Both the position numbers and the translations under genes were made by a program. This document shows, piece by piece, positions 7,936 through 15,344 of a stretch of DNA of 49,724 bases (within the stretch, counting starts at the first letter, position 1; the number at the start of each line of letters is the position of its first letter). Under the pieces are notes generated by a model. The model ran no database searches and was not told where the DNA came from. It worked only from the letters and a program-made list of their open reading frames with translations. Origin of the DNA: Thermoproteota archaeon (GTDB lineage: Archaea > Korarchaeota > Korarchaeia > Korarchaeales > Korarchaeaceae); the NCBI GenBank assembly GCA_027491415.1, contig JAOZFH010000008.1, positions 1 to 49,724 on the forward strand. Direction: 5' to 3'.

Positions 7936-7942
7936 AAAGCTT

Positions 7943-9328
7943 ATGTATCGGACTATGATGAAGTGGCTGGCCCGCTGCCCCGGGTGTGGGCTGAGCCGCG
8001 AGCTGATTCAGGTGACGCCTACCTGCCCAAAGTGCGGTACCCCCCTCCTTCTCCTGCCAGACCTCCAAGAGCTGCGGAACAGGGTGACCCCCGACGTCTT
8101 GGCCAACAGGGTTGCGGGAGTCTGGAGATACAGGGAACTCCTGCCGGTCTCTCGGGATCCCGTCACGCTCGGAGAGGGTGGAACCAGGCTCCACGCGTGC
8201 AGGAGGCTCGGGAGGGAGGCGGATCTGCGCGGCCTCCTGGTGAAGGACGAGACGAAGAACCCCACAGGCTGCTTCATAGACAGGGGGTCCACGGTGCTGG
8301 TGTCTCGAATAGTTGAAGAGGGATACCAGGGCGTCTACGGAACTGTCAAGGGAAACCTTGGGGCCTCTCTCGCTGCCTACTCGGCTAGGGCGGGGGTGGG
8401 GTGCGCGGTGAGGGTGGACGGGCCGACCGACCCGGCGAAGCTCTATCAGATGATTGCCTACGGGGCTGCAGTCTCCCCACCAGACGGCCGAATGGAGGCT
8501 CCAGAGCGATACTACAACGTCTTGAACTCTGATCCCCTCCTCGTGGAGGGCGAGAAGACGATATCGCTGGAGGTGCTGGAGTCTCTGGGGTGGGAGGAGC
8601 CTGACGCGATCGTCGTGCCCGTGGGTAGCGGCTCCCTCATGACCGCGGTCTGGAAGGGAATCACGGAGGCCAGGGAGCTGGGGCTCGTGCGGTCGGAGGG
8701 CGTCCGACTCTACGGGGTGAGACCGGGTGAGGAGAGCGCCGTCGCCCTGGATCTCCACTTTCCTGAGCCAGACCGCTTGGACCAGGCTAGTGAGGCTGTC
8801 AGGGAGAGCGGCGGGGACTTGATCACGGTCGGAGACGAGGAGATGCTGGAGGCCTCGAGGAAGCTCGCCCGCGCCGAGGGGATATTCGCCGAACCCGCCG
8901 CGGCCTCCACGCTGGCGGCCGCGGAGAGGCTGAGGGTAGAGGGAGAGATCTCTCCCTCAGACACGGTCGTCCTCATAGTGACCGGGTCCGGGCTGAAGGA
9001 CCCCACCGCCGCCGTCAGGGAACTTGAGAGGCTCCACTTAACCGACGCCTACGTGAAGGGGGAGCGCGTTGGCAGGCCGCTCGGGAGGACGAAGACGGCG
9101 ATCCTGAGGATACTGACCTCTGGTAAGATGCACGGGTACGAGATCTGGAGGAGGCTGAAGGGATCCGGCGTGGAGATCTCGCTTCCGGCAGTTTACCAGC
9201 ACCTCAAGTCACTAGAGGAGATGGGCGCGATTGCCAGGGTACAGACGGTATCAAAGAATGGGAGGTCTCGCGTGGTCTACTCAATAACCCCGAGAGGCAG
9301 GCTCCTCCTGTCGACCGTGGAGGGATGA
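7943..9328 (+). CDS. Threonine synthase-like pseudoenzyme fused to PadR-type HTH
   Basis: 461 aa with three parts: a zinc-ribbon (Cys12, Cys15, Cys28, Cys31), a fold-type II PLP-enzyme domain like threonine synthase (about 60-375), and a PadR-like winged helix (about 380-461; HGYEIW, PAVYQHLKSLEEMG). The PLP-anchoring motif reads KDETKNPTGCFIDRG: the invariant lysine is Ile112 (ATA, 8276-8278), and SGN in the next loop is KGN. The phosphate-binding-type loop VPVGSGS and the GSGLKDP motif remain. It should be unable to form the usual Schiff base, so I infer a ligand-sensing transcription regulator rather than an enzyme. It shares interleaved promoters with the S-component gene. A base error at AAA/ATA must be excluded. 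Start ATG 7943 fits the TATA box. Confidence 0.85.
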   Translation: MYRTMMKWLARCPGCGLSRELIQVTPTCPKCGTPLLLLPDLQELRNRVTPDVLANRVAGVWRYRELLPVSRDPVTLGEGGTRLHACRRLGREADLRGLLVKDETKNPTGCFIDRGSTVLVSRIVEEGYQGVYGTVKGNLGASLAAYSARAGVGCAVRVDGPTDPAKLYQMIAYGAAVSPPDGRMEAPERYYNVLNSDPLLVEGEKTISLEVLESLGWEEPDAIVVPVGSGSLMTAVWKGITEARELGLVRSEGVRLYGVRPGEESAVALDLHFPEPDRLDQASEAVRESGGDLITVGDEEMLEASRKLARAEGIFAEPAAASTLAAAERLRVEGEISPSDTVVLIVTGSGLKDPTAAVRELERLHLTDAYVKGERVGRPLGRTKTAILRILTSGKMHGYEIWRRLKGSGVEISLPAVYQHLKSLEEMGAIARVQTVSKNGRSRVVYSITPRGRLLLSTVEG

Positions 9329-9332
9329 GGTC

Positions 9333-9341
9333 GCGTTAATT
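9333..9341 (+). promoter_or_regulatory. TATA box of DUF59 gene
   Basis: GTTAATTAA, with its centre about 40 nt upstream of the chosen GTG start at 9379. It predicts a transcription start near 9364, which leaves room for the GGTGAT ribosome-binding site. The same TTAATTAA box precedes the TrxR-like gene. Confidence 0.5.
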
Positions 9342-9378
9342 AACGCCCACCCATCCAGAGCGTCAGGTGGGTGATTCC

Positions 9379-9789
9379 GTGAGCGCAGAGGAGAAGAGGC
9401 TGAGGATCCTCACGGCCCTGAGAGGCGTCTATGACCCTGAGATACCCATCAACGTCGTCGATCTCGGTCTGATCAGAGAGGTAACCCTAGAAGAGAAGGA
9501 GGGGTCCACTACTGTAAGGGTTAGGTACACTCTCACGGCCCCCGGGTGTCCGCTGGCTCAGATGCTCTCTTCCCTCATCAAGAGGACCGTCGAGGCCGCA
9601 GTCGGCAGCGACGTCAACGTTGAGCTGATCTACGAGGACTTCCCGCCCTGGACCCCGGCCGACATGACCGAGGAGGGCAGAGAAGAGTTCAAGAGGAGGT
9701 ACGGCTACGACATAATGGACTCCTTCCTCAAGCAGTGGGGTAGCATCGAGAACTACATCGAGGCGGTCAGGAAGGCCCTTGGGAAGTGA
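9379..9789 (+). CDS. MIP18/DUF59 (SufT/PaaD-like) Fe-S assembly protein
   Basis: Small protein of 136 aa in the MIP18/DUF59 family, whose members help mature iron-sulfur proteins. Family landmarks are GVYDPEIPINVVDLGLI near the N-terminus and LTAPGCPLAQML, which carries the conserved cysteine. The C-terminal ~45 residues extend beyond the basic domain. GTG at 9367 is an alternative start, but GTG 9379 has GGTGAT just upstream and fits the TATA box. Convergent with the EamA gene. Apo-client unknown; nearby Fe-S candidates include the XPD-like helicase, but no direct link is visible. Confidence 0.85.
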   Translation: MSAEEKRLRILTALRGVYDPEIPINVVDLGLIREVTLEEKEGSTTVRVRYTLTAPGCPLAQMLSSLIKRTVEAAVGSDVNVELIYEDFPPWTPADMTEEGREEFKRRYGYDIMDSFLKQWGSIENYIEAVRKALGK

Positions 9790-9802
9790 AGGTGGCGGGG
9801 GC

Positions 9803-10681
9803 TCACCCCTGCTCCGGCCCGGTGACGGCCAGCGTCACCCCAGCCAAGAGGACCGCGCCGCCAATCACGACCCTTAGGGACGGGACCTCGCCCAGCACGA
9901 CCCAGGCCAGAACCGTCGCTCCTATGGGCTCCATCAAGATCGCCAGCGAGACCACGTGCGCCTTGACGTACTTCAGGGCGTAGTTGTAGAGGGTGTGACC
10001 CACACAGGAGGGTCCCAGGGCCAGGGCCAAGAAGATCGCGTACTCCCTGAACGGGTAGCCTGTTAGGGGGCGCCCTATCGAGAGCGCGCCGGCAGCCAGC
10101 GCGAGCCCAGAGACCCCGTATACGGACGCCGCGTAAGACAGGGTGTCGAGGCTCCTCCTCAGCGCCCTGCCCGCCACCAAGTAGAGTGCCAGAGCCACCG
10201 CGCCCGCGAGGGCGAGGGTTGCTCCCAAGAGATCACGCTCGGTGAGGGTCCAGGCCTCGCCTACGATCTCGGCGGCGCCCAGCATTCCCAGAGCGATTCC
10301 GGCGGCCTCTCGAAGGGTTATCCTGTCTCCAAGGAGGGCCCACCCCAAGACGGCGGCAAACATCGGGGCAGAGTCGACCAGCACAACGCTCACCGCAACG
10401 GAGGTGTACTTGAGGGAGGTCGCCCAAGTCGCGAAGTGAACGGCCAGAGCGATCCCCGAGGCCGCTAGCTGTGGGAGCAGACCCTCAACGACCTCTACAG
10501 ATCTCAGTAGGGATGGGAGTGAGACAAGCGACATAATCGCGGCCGCTATCAGAAGTCTGTTGGCCGCTATCACCATGGCCGGCGCGTTGCTCAGCTTGAT
10601 CAGGACGCTGGCGGAGGACACGGAGGAGACCCCTATCGCCAGCGCCAGCCTTGAGTCAAGCCCGCGTTGACCCCGCGCCAC
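9803..10681 (-). CDS. EamA/DMT-family metabolite exporter
   Basis: Integral membrane protein of 292 aa with ten hydrophobic segments in two similar halves, the layout of the drug/metabolite (EamA) superfamily. Landmarks are the first-half ending WALLGDRITLREAAGIALG and the second-half ending VLGEVPSLRVVIGGAVLLAG. It probably exports a small metabolite or amino acid; substrate not predictable. Start GTG 10681 is leaderless: a TATA-like CCTTAATACC lies about 26 nt upstream on the minus strand. Confidence 0.88.
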   Translation of the reverse strand: MARGQRGLDSRLALAIGVSSVSSASVLIKLSNAPAMVIAANRLLIAAAIMSLVSLPSLLRSVEVVEGLLPQLAASGIALAVHFATWATSLKYTSVAVSVVLVDSAPMFAAVLGWALLGDRITLREAAGIALGMLGAAEIVGEAWTLTERDLLGATLALAGAVALALYLVAGRALRRSLDTLSYAASVYGVSGLALAAGALSIGRPLTGYPFREYAIFLALALGPSCVGHTLYNYALKYVKAHVVSLAILMEPIGATVLAWVVLGEVPSLRVVIGGAVLLAGVTLAVTGPEQG

Positions 10682-10733
10682 GGCCGAGCGCTCCCCCTCA
10701 CGGTATTAAGGAGATCGGACGCAGGCGACCAGA

Positions 10734-11221
10734 GTGGGTACCCGGAGGCGGGTCGTCTGACAGAGGGACTGTCCAGACGCGTGCGGCCTCCCGGTCAGGT
10801 CGAGGGAGGCTCCAGAGGAATTCCCGATAAGGCTCCTCACGAGTTCAGTTCCCCTCGTCACGAGCACCCGAGACGAACTCGACTCGCTATATGAGGTTCA
10901 CGTGAGTCCTGAAGACGCCGAGAAGCTCGGACTCACGGACGGGGCCCTGACGGTCCTCGAGTCCTCGGCGGGGGGAGGGCCGCGGCCGAGGTTGGGGTTG
11001 ACGGGTCGCTTCCAGCGGTGGTGTCGTGGGTCAGGAGGCTAGGCAGGCTGGCGAAGGGGTTTGTTAACAACCTCGTCGGCCCCGAGAAGCAAACCATCGG
11101 GGGCGGCAACACGTTCAACTCTACCTATGTTAGGCTGAGACCCCTCCGCGTGAGGCGAGGCTCGGACGGCACTTTTTTGAGTGGCGAGCGAGAACCCAAA
11201 CTGAGAGGCTGTACATCATGA
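10734..11221 (+). pseudogene. Remnant of a molybdopterin oxidoreductase
   Basis: A wrecked gene read in pieces. From GTG 10734 the frame gives GTRRRVV, then a TGA stop (10758-10760), then QRDCPDACGL, which resembles the family's N-terminal cluster motif CPRDCPDxCGL with its first Cys turned to stop. It jumps directly to EEFPIRLLTSS and EVHVSPEDAEKLGLTDG (10815-10943), the C-terminal molybdopterin-dinucleotide-binding domain. A frameshift in the G-run near 10968-10985 moves the reading to AEVGVDGSLPAVVSW and KGFVNNLV, QTIGGGNTFNSTYVRLRPL, ending at 11221 with an ATGA overlap to the next gene. The whole catalytic middle (several hundred residues) is missing. This is my own frame-by-frame translation. 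Confidence 0.7.
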
Positions 11222-12108
11222 TCCTGCGGGAGGCAGATGAAGGCGACGTGGGCGACATCGTCGCCGTCTACACCTACGGAGAGCGAATAGATGACCGGCT
11301 GGAGAGGGTCCGGAGGTTCGGCTGGTGGGGAGACGAGGAGGCGCTCGCCTGGTACCTGAAGTCGCTGAAGAGAACCGGAGGTATCTCGATAGTCGCGGTG
11401 GAAGAGGAGAAGGTCGTTGGAGAGGCCGAGATAGCACCCGACAGTGGCCCCAGTCTCGTCGGAGAGCACGCGTTTCTGCTGAGCCTTTGGACGCACCCCA
11501 AGTACCTAGGGAGGGGGGTGGGGAAGGCCCTCCTGGACAGGTGTCTCGAGATAGCCAAGGAGTGGGGCTTCAGGGTGGTCGACACGATCCCGATACCGGG
11601 GAGCGAGAGGTTCTTCTCTGCCACGGGGTTCTCCAAGGTGGCCAGGCAGGTCGTCGCCGAGGCCAGCAGCAGGCCGACCCCTGGGTTGGCCGGGTTAGTA
11701 AGCCTGGGGCCGGGGGACTTCCCCGAGAACCTCTGTCTCCTTGCAGGACACGTGAGGCCTGGAAGGCTCAGCTGGGAACTCCTCTGGGGGCAGGCGGAGG
11801 TAGGTCTAGGGCTGCCCTCTCCTAAGGCGTTCAGAGTCAGGGTGGGATCGTGGAACTTCGCGCTCCTCCTCTACTCCATCCCCTCGAGGGATGGGCCCAA
11901 GGCGGCTGCCCTGCTGTGGGGGGAACCCCGAGTGGGAGTTGGCCAGGTTTTCGACGCCGTCGAGGTCAGCCTCAGAATTGCGTCTGAGGCGGGGTTCAAG
12001 AGGGTAAGGGCTCAGCTCTGGGAGAAGTTCCTGCCCTCATTCTCGGCCGCGGGATTCGATGAGGTGGAGAAGGTGCCTTGGGTGCGAAAGCAGATCAGGC
12101 CTAGATGA
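11218..12108 (+). CDS. GNAT family N-acetyltransferase
   Basis: 296 aa. The N-terminal half is a GNAT domain with the acetyl-CoA-binding signature HPKYLGRGVGKALLDRCLEIAKEWG-like region (about residues 95-120), preceded by the GEAEIAP strand. The C-terminal half (about 165-296) looks like a second, degenerate GNAT-like lobe (EVSLRIASEAGFKRVRAQLW, FSAAGFDEVEKV). Acceptor substrate unknown. Start ATG 11218 overlaps the stop of the molybdopterin-enzyme remnant as ATGA, suggesting the two were once translationally coupled. Confidence 0.82.
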   Translation: MILREADEGDVGDIVAVYTYGERIDDRLERVRRFGWWGDEEALAWYLKSLKRTGGISIVAVEEEKVVGEAEIAPDSGPSLVGEHAFLLSLWTHPKYLGRGVGKALLDRCLEIAKEWGFRVVDTIPIPGSERFFSATGFSKVARQVVAEASSRPTPGLAGLVSLGPGDFPENLCLLAGHVRPGRLSWELLWGQAEVGLGLPSPKAFRVRVGSWNFALLLYSIPSRDGPKAAALLWGEPRVGVGQVFDAVEVSLRIASEAGFKRVRAQLWEKFLPSFSAAGFDEVEKVPWVRKQIRPR

Positions 12109-12128
12109 CCGGTGGGGACCCCTGTGAG

Positions 12129-12137
12129 ATTAATTAA
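12129..12137 (+). promoter_or_regulatory. TATA box of TrxR-like gene
   Basis: ATTAATTAA, about 40 nt upstream of ATG 12173, predicting a transcription start near 12160. GGAGTGAGG (about 12161-12169) then serves as the ribosome-binding site. Confidence 0.5.
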
Positions 12138-12172
12138 CCCCCTCGTAGCCGCGCCCGCGGAGGAGTGAGGAA

Positions 12173-13204
12173 ATGGCTGGAGCTTCGGTTGGAGACGGGA
12201 AGTACGACGCAATCGTTGTTGGGGGCGGCATAGCGGGCCTCACGGCGGCCCTCTATCTGGCCAGGCAGAATCTGAGGACCTTGGTGGTCACGATGGACGT
12301 CGGCGGACAGCTGCTCTTGGCCACTGAGATTCAGAACTACCCGGGGTTCAAGTCGATCGACGGATTCAGCCTCTCCAAGAAGGTCGAAGAGCAGGCCAAG
12401 CTATTTGGAGCTGAGTTCAAGTACGATGAGGTCGTGGAGATCATCGGAGACGGGGACCTCTTCGCAGTCAGGACCGTGACTGGAGGGGAGTATAAGGCAG
12501 ACGCCCTAATCCTCGCGTTTGGGAAGAAGCCGAGGGAGCTGGGAGTTCCAGGGGAGGAGAAATTCAAGGGGAGAGGTGTGAGCTACTGCGCGACGTGCGA
12601 CGCCCCCCTGTTCAAGGGAAAGAGGGTGGTTCTCGCGGGGGTCGGGCCGCACGGGATCGAGGCCGCCAGCATGCTCTCCGACCTTGTCAGCGAACTGTAC
12701 TGGGTGTTCCCGGGGGACACTCCTGGGGGAGAGGAGGAGGTGCTCAAATCGGTGGCCTCGCGACCCAACGTGCGGGTGCTCGCCAAGTCCAAGATAGTGG
12801 AGATCGGGGGGGGTTCTAAGGTGGAGACGGTCCTTGTGGAGACCCCGGACGGCAGGGTGGAGCTCGAGGTCGACGGGGTGTTCGTAGAGATGGGATACGT
12901 GCCCGAGACGGTCATGGTCCGCGGGCTGGTCAAGCTAAATGAAAAGGGTGAGATCATCGTGGACAAGCTCTGTAGGACGTCCGTCCAGGGGGTCTTCGCG
13001 GCCGGAGACGTGACGGACATCCCGTACAAGCAGGCGATCATTTCCGCAGGGATGGGCGCCACGGCCGCGCTCTCCGCCTACAGCTACCTGATGAGGAAGA
13101 GGGGGAAGGAACTCAAGACCCTATCCGACTGGAAGCACGTCGATGTGGGTGGAGAGAAGGAAGGGCCTGGTGGGGGCGGGCTCTTCTTTGCCCCCCCATC
13201 CTAA
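12173..13204 (+). CDS. Thioredoxin reductase-like flavoprotein
   Basis: 343 aa, two-Rossmann-fold flavoprotein. FAD-binding GGGIAG is near residues 17-22, the redox-active pair is Cys139-Ala-Thr-Cys142, and the second FAD motif GVFAAGDVTD is near 278-287. The NAD(P)H-binding loop is unusual: AGVGPHGIEAA (155-165) replaces the usual GGGxSAxEAA, and the basic HRRxxxR motif for NADPH is replaced by WVFPGDTPGGEE. It may use another donor (for example ferredoxin or NADH) or act without one. A glycine-rich tail ends the protein. Strong RBS GGAGTGAGG before ATG 12173. Confidence 0.85.
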   Translation: MAGASVGDGKYDAIVVGGGIAGLTAALYLARQNLRTLVVTMDVGGQLLLATEIQNYPGFKSIDGFSLSKKVEEQAKLFGAEFKYDEVVEIIGDGDLFAVRTVTGGEYKADALILAFGKKPRELGVPGEEKFKGRGVSYCATCDAPLFKGKRVVLAGVGPHGIEAASMLSDLVSELYWVFPGDTPGGEEEVLKSVASRPNVRVLAKSKIVEIGGGSKVETVLVETPDGRVELEVDGVFVEMGYVPETVMVRGLVKLNEKGEIIVDKLCRTSVQGVFAAGDVTDIPYKQAIISAGMGATAALSAYSYLMRKRGKELKTLSDWKHVDVGGEKEGPGGGGLFFAPPS

Positions 13205-13245
13205 ACACTCACGCCAGCACCGGGTGAGTCCCCGCCACCATGTCG

Positions 13246-13300
13246 CCCTGCCTGAGCGCGAAGCCGGTTTGGGAGGGATCCCCAGCGCGCTCAGGCAGGG
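13246..13300. terminator. 15-bp perfect inverted repeat between convergent genes
   Basis: CCCTGCCTGAGCGCG (13246-13260) pairs perfectly with CGCGCTCAGGCAGGG (13286-13300) around a 25-nt loop that itself contains GGGATCCC. It lies in the 107-bp gap between the TrxR-like gene and convergent thyX, 12 nt from the thyX stop. It is probably a bidirectional transcript-end structure, although no T-run follows. Confidence 0.5.
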
Positions 13301-13311
13301 GTCGGTTCCAT

Positions 13312-14223
13312 TCAATCACCGACACTGGGTTCCATGCCTGAGAGTCGCTGTATCATTTGTGCAACGAGTCGGATCTCCCTCTGAGCGTCGGGCGCCGCCC
13401 TGAGCCTGATGAAGTGGATCCACGCAGAGTCCCTACCGCTGATCAGGATCCTAGTTGTGCACGCCTGTGGGAGGATGTACCTGGCGTCCTCCATCTCCAC
13501 GCCAGCGTCAACAAGTCCGTAGTAGGTTTTGAGGGACCTCTCGACCTCCCTCTCCATCCTCCTCCTCAGCTCGGCGTCGAGGTGACCGGGTAGGTAGTAC
13601 CCGGAGACCTGAGACACCCTCTGGCTCTGCTGAGTGAAGCTCAGCGCCCTGTGCCTGACCAGCTGGTGACTGCAGACCCTGGATATCCCTTCCACCAAGA
13701 ACGCGTGGAAGCCGTGCCTCGGATCTGGCCAAGGAGAAGACAGGAGCATGTGGACCCATATGTCCTCCACCTCCTCGCTCGACAGCTCGACCCGGAAACC
13801 GACCCCTGGACCCCCCCCTTCGGAACTCAGTCCCACGGCCCTGGAGAGAATTGGGAAGTGGAGGAGGACCCTCTTGGCCAACTCTCTGACCTCAGGGTCA
13901 CCGCGCTCGATCATCTCGACGGCGACGCGGGGGTTCATGGACAGAAGTCCCTCATCCTCGGACAGCTCTACGAACTTCCAGTGAAAGAGCCTCGACTTGA
14001 CCTCCTCCGGATCGTCCTCGATCCACACTCGGATGAGGCTGTGCTCGAACACGGAGAGGTGCCCCCAAACCAGGAGCTTTCTGAAGAGTAGCTCCATCCT
14101 CTTGGGCGTCGCCTCCCCGATCATGCCCTCCACGGGCTTGGAACTCCGGGACACCCTCGCGCCCAGATACAGGAGCCAGTCCCCTCCAGCGACCTCAACC
14201 CTTGAGATCCTCAACCTCACCAC
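13312..14223 (-). CDS. thyX: Flavin-dependent thymidylate synthase
   Basis: Makes dTMP from dUMP using FAD, NADPH and methylene-tetrahydrofolate. The diagnostic ThyX motif is intact as RHRALSFTQQSQR, with the upstream GISRVCSHQLVRHR helix and downstream YILPQACTTRILISG. At 303 aa it is longer than typical ThyX (about 220-250 aa); the extra length is in the N-terminal half around residues 75-150. It follows dcd with a 29-nt overlap, so two steps of one pathway are co-translated: dCTP deamination and dUMP methylation. Confidence 0.95.
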   Translation of the reverse strand: MVRLRISRVEVAGGDWLLYLGARVSRSSKPVEGMIGEATPKRMELLFRKLLVWGHLSVFEHSLIRVWIEDDPEEVKSRLFHWKFVELSEDEGLLSMNPRVAVEMIERGDPEVRELAKRVLLHFPILSRAVGLSSEGGGPGVGFRVELSSEEVEDIWVHMLLSSPWPDPRHGFHAFLVEGISRVCSHQLVRHRALSFTQQSQRVSQVSGYYLPGHLDAELRRRMEREVERSLKTYYGLVDAGVEMEDARYILPQACTTRILISGRDSAWIHFIRLRAAPDAQREIRLVAQMIQRLSGMEPSVGD

Positions 14224-14749
14224 CCAAGCTCTTGGGGAGGCTCACGCCCCTCTGCCCCTGATAGAAGCCGGAGTACGGCCTCGAGGACTTGCCGTCGAGC
14301 CTGAAGAAGATCACGTGAAGGAACCTGATCCCCCTGTAGATCTTCACGGGGGACGGCCTGGTCCAAGCGACCTCTACGGTCAGTTGCCCCTCAAAGCCGG
14401 CGTCTATGAGGGTCGGGGCGGACAGGAACCCCCACCGGGCGAAGGTGCTCCTGAGACCGCAGAGCCCTGCCACGTCCTCCGGGAGCCTAACCCTCTCCTG
14501 AGTGACCAGGAGAAGGCTCGTGTCTCCGGGGACTATGAGTCCCTCATCCGGGATCTCTCTTATCACGAAGTGCTTCTCCGGATCGGCGCTCCTGAGGTCG
14601 ATTACTTCGCCCCCGAAGGATGGAAACGCCACCTCCTCACCGATTCTCAGGTCGACACCGTTTTCTCGAATGGTGTCCTGGTAGAGGGGATCTATCTCAA
14701 GTCTACCCGACTCTAACAGGCCTCTTATGGCCTTGTCACTCAGTAGCAT
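14195..14749 (-). CDS. dcd: dCTP deaminase (or bifunctional dCTP deaminase/dUTPase)
   Basis: 184 aa. Converts dCTP to dUTP, and in bifunctional archaeal forms on to dUMP. Landmarks are MLLSDKAIRGLLESG at the N-terminus, ENGVDLRIG, GLRSTFARWGF and the catalytic glutamate in LIDAGFEGQLTVEV. I start at ATG 14749 rather than GTG 14761: family proteins begin at this MxLSD point, GGCGGAGA precedes it and a TATA-like ATTAAAT lies about 30 nt upstream. Overlaps thyX by 29 nt. Confidence 0.93.
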   Translation of the reverse strand: MLLSDKAIRGLLESGRLEIDPLYQDTIRENGVDLRIGEEVAFPSFGGEVIDLRSADPEKHFVIREIPDEGLIVPGDTSLLLVTQERVRLPEDVAGLCGLRSTFARWGFLSAPTLIDAGFEGQLTVEVAWTRPSPVKIYRGIRFLHVIFFRLDGKSSRPYSGFYQGQRGVSLPKSLGGEVEDLKG

Positions 14750-14826
14750 GTCTCCGCCCACCCTCGTGGGCCCAGGATTTAATGCCGCGTTGGCCGCCTA
14801 TCCAAGCACGTTCCCAGACAGCCCCC

Positions 14827-15249
14827 TCAGATTGCGTACTCCAGCGAGCCCGATCCCTGCTGGCCTCTCTGCTGCCTCGATATCACGGGTGCGGGGAGCG
14901 GCGGGGGGACGCCGATGGACCGGCTGGCCACCACGGCGTCGGCCATCGCGGATGAGAACACAGCCTGGACCACGGCGTCGGGGGGCTTGCCAGAGCTTGA
15001 CCTCTGAACGGCCTCCTTAACCTCCTTTTCGCCCCCTTGGATCAGGACTACCCCTCTGATCGTTATCTGAGCCACCGCCGGATTGTAAGTTGCCGAGACG
15101 ACGAACGACCCCTTTGCCTTTCCCTGGCCAGCTGGCTCAAGCTTGTGAACGGTCACGTTAAGCTGTATCTGAACGGGAGCAGGTAAAGGGGTCTCGACGT
15201 CCCAGAGACGCTCTGCGGAGATGCTTGTGGTCCTCACGCTCACCATCAT
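14827..15249 (-). CDS. Conserved-looking hypothetical protein
   Basis: 140 aa, beta-rich, soluble, not recognised. The middle (QIQLNVTVHKLEP, GSFVVSATYNPAVAQITIRGVVLIQGG) alternates like an open beta sheet, followed by a helix (EKEVKEAVQRS), a second helical part and a flexible Pro/Gln/Gly-rich tail. It is loosely reminiscent of SecB-like folds, but I cannot support that by motif. ATG ATG at 15249/15246; a TATA-like ATTAAAAAT about 30 nt upstream favours a near-leaderless start. Divergent from the CBS gene. Confidence 0.6.
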   Translation of the reverse strand: MMVSVRTTSISAERLWDVETPLPAPVQIQLNVTVHKLEPAGQGKAKGSFVVSATYNPAVAQITIRGVVLIQGGEKEVKEAVQRSSSGKPPDAVVQAVFSSAMADAVVASRSIGVPPPLPAPVISRQQRGQQGSGSLEYAI

Positions 15250-15344
15250 GGCGGTACTTGCGCACTCCCTCGGGGCCTATTTTTAATGATCCTGTGGGCC
15301 TAGGGCCCGGACGTGCACACTCTCCTGTCCAGGGAGGTCTGAGA

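Noticed and set aside
7919-8758. Long N-terminal extension of the S-component frame to 456 aa
   Set aside because: The extra 280 residues are antisense to the threonine-synthase-like gene and read as low-complexity nonsense; promoter geometry starts the gene at 7888.
10758-10760. In-frame TGA in the molybdopterin-enzyme remnant as a selenocysteine codon
   Set aside because: Position fits a cluster cysteine, but the same frame also lacks the whole catalytic middle and has a later frameshift, so decay explains it better; no SECIS-like signal was identified.
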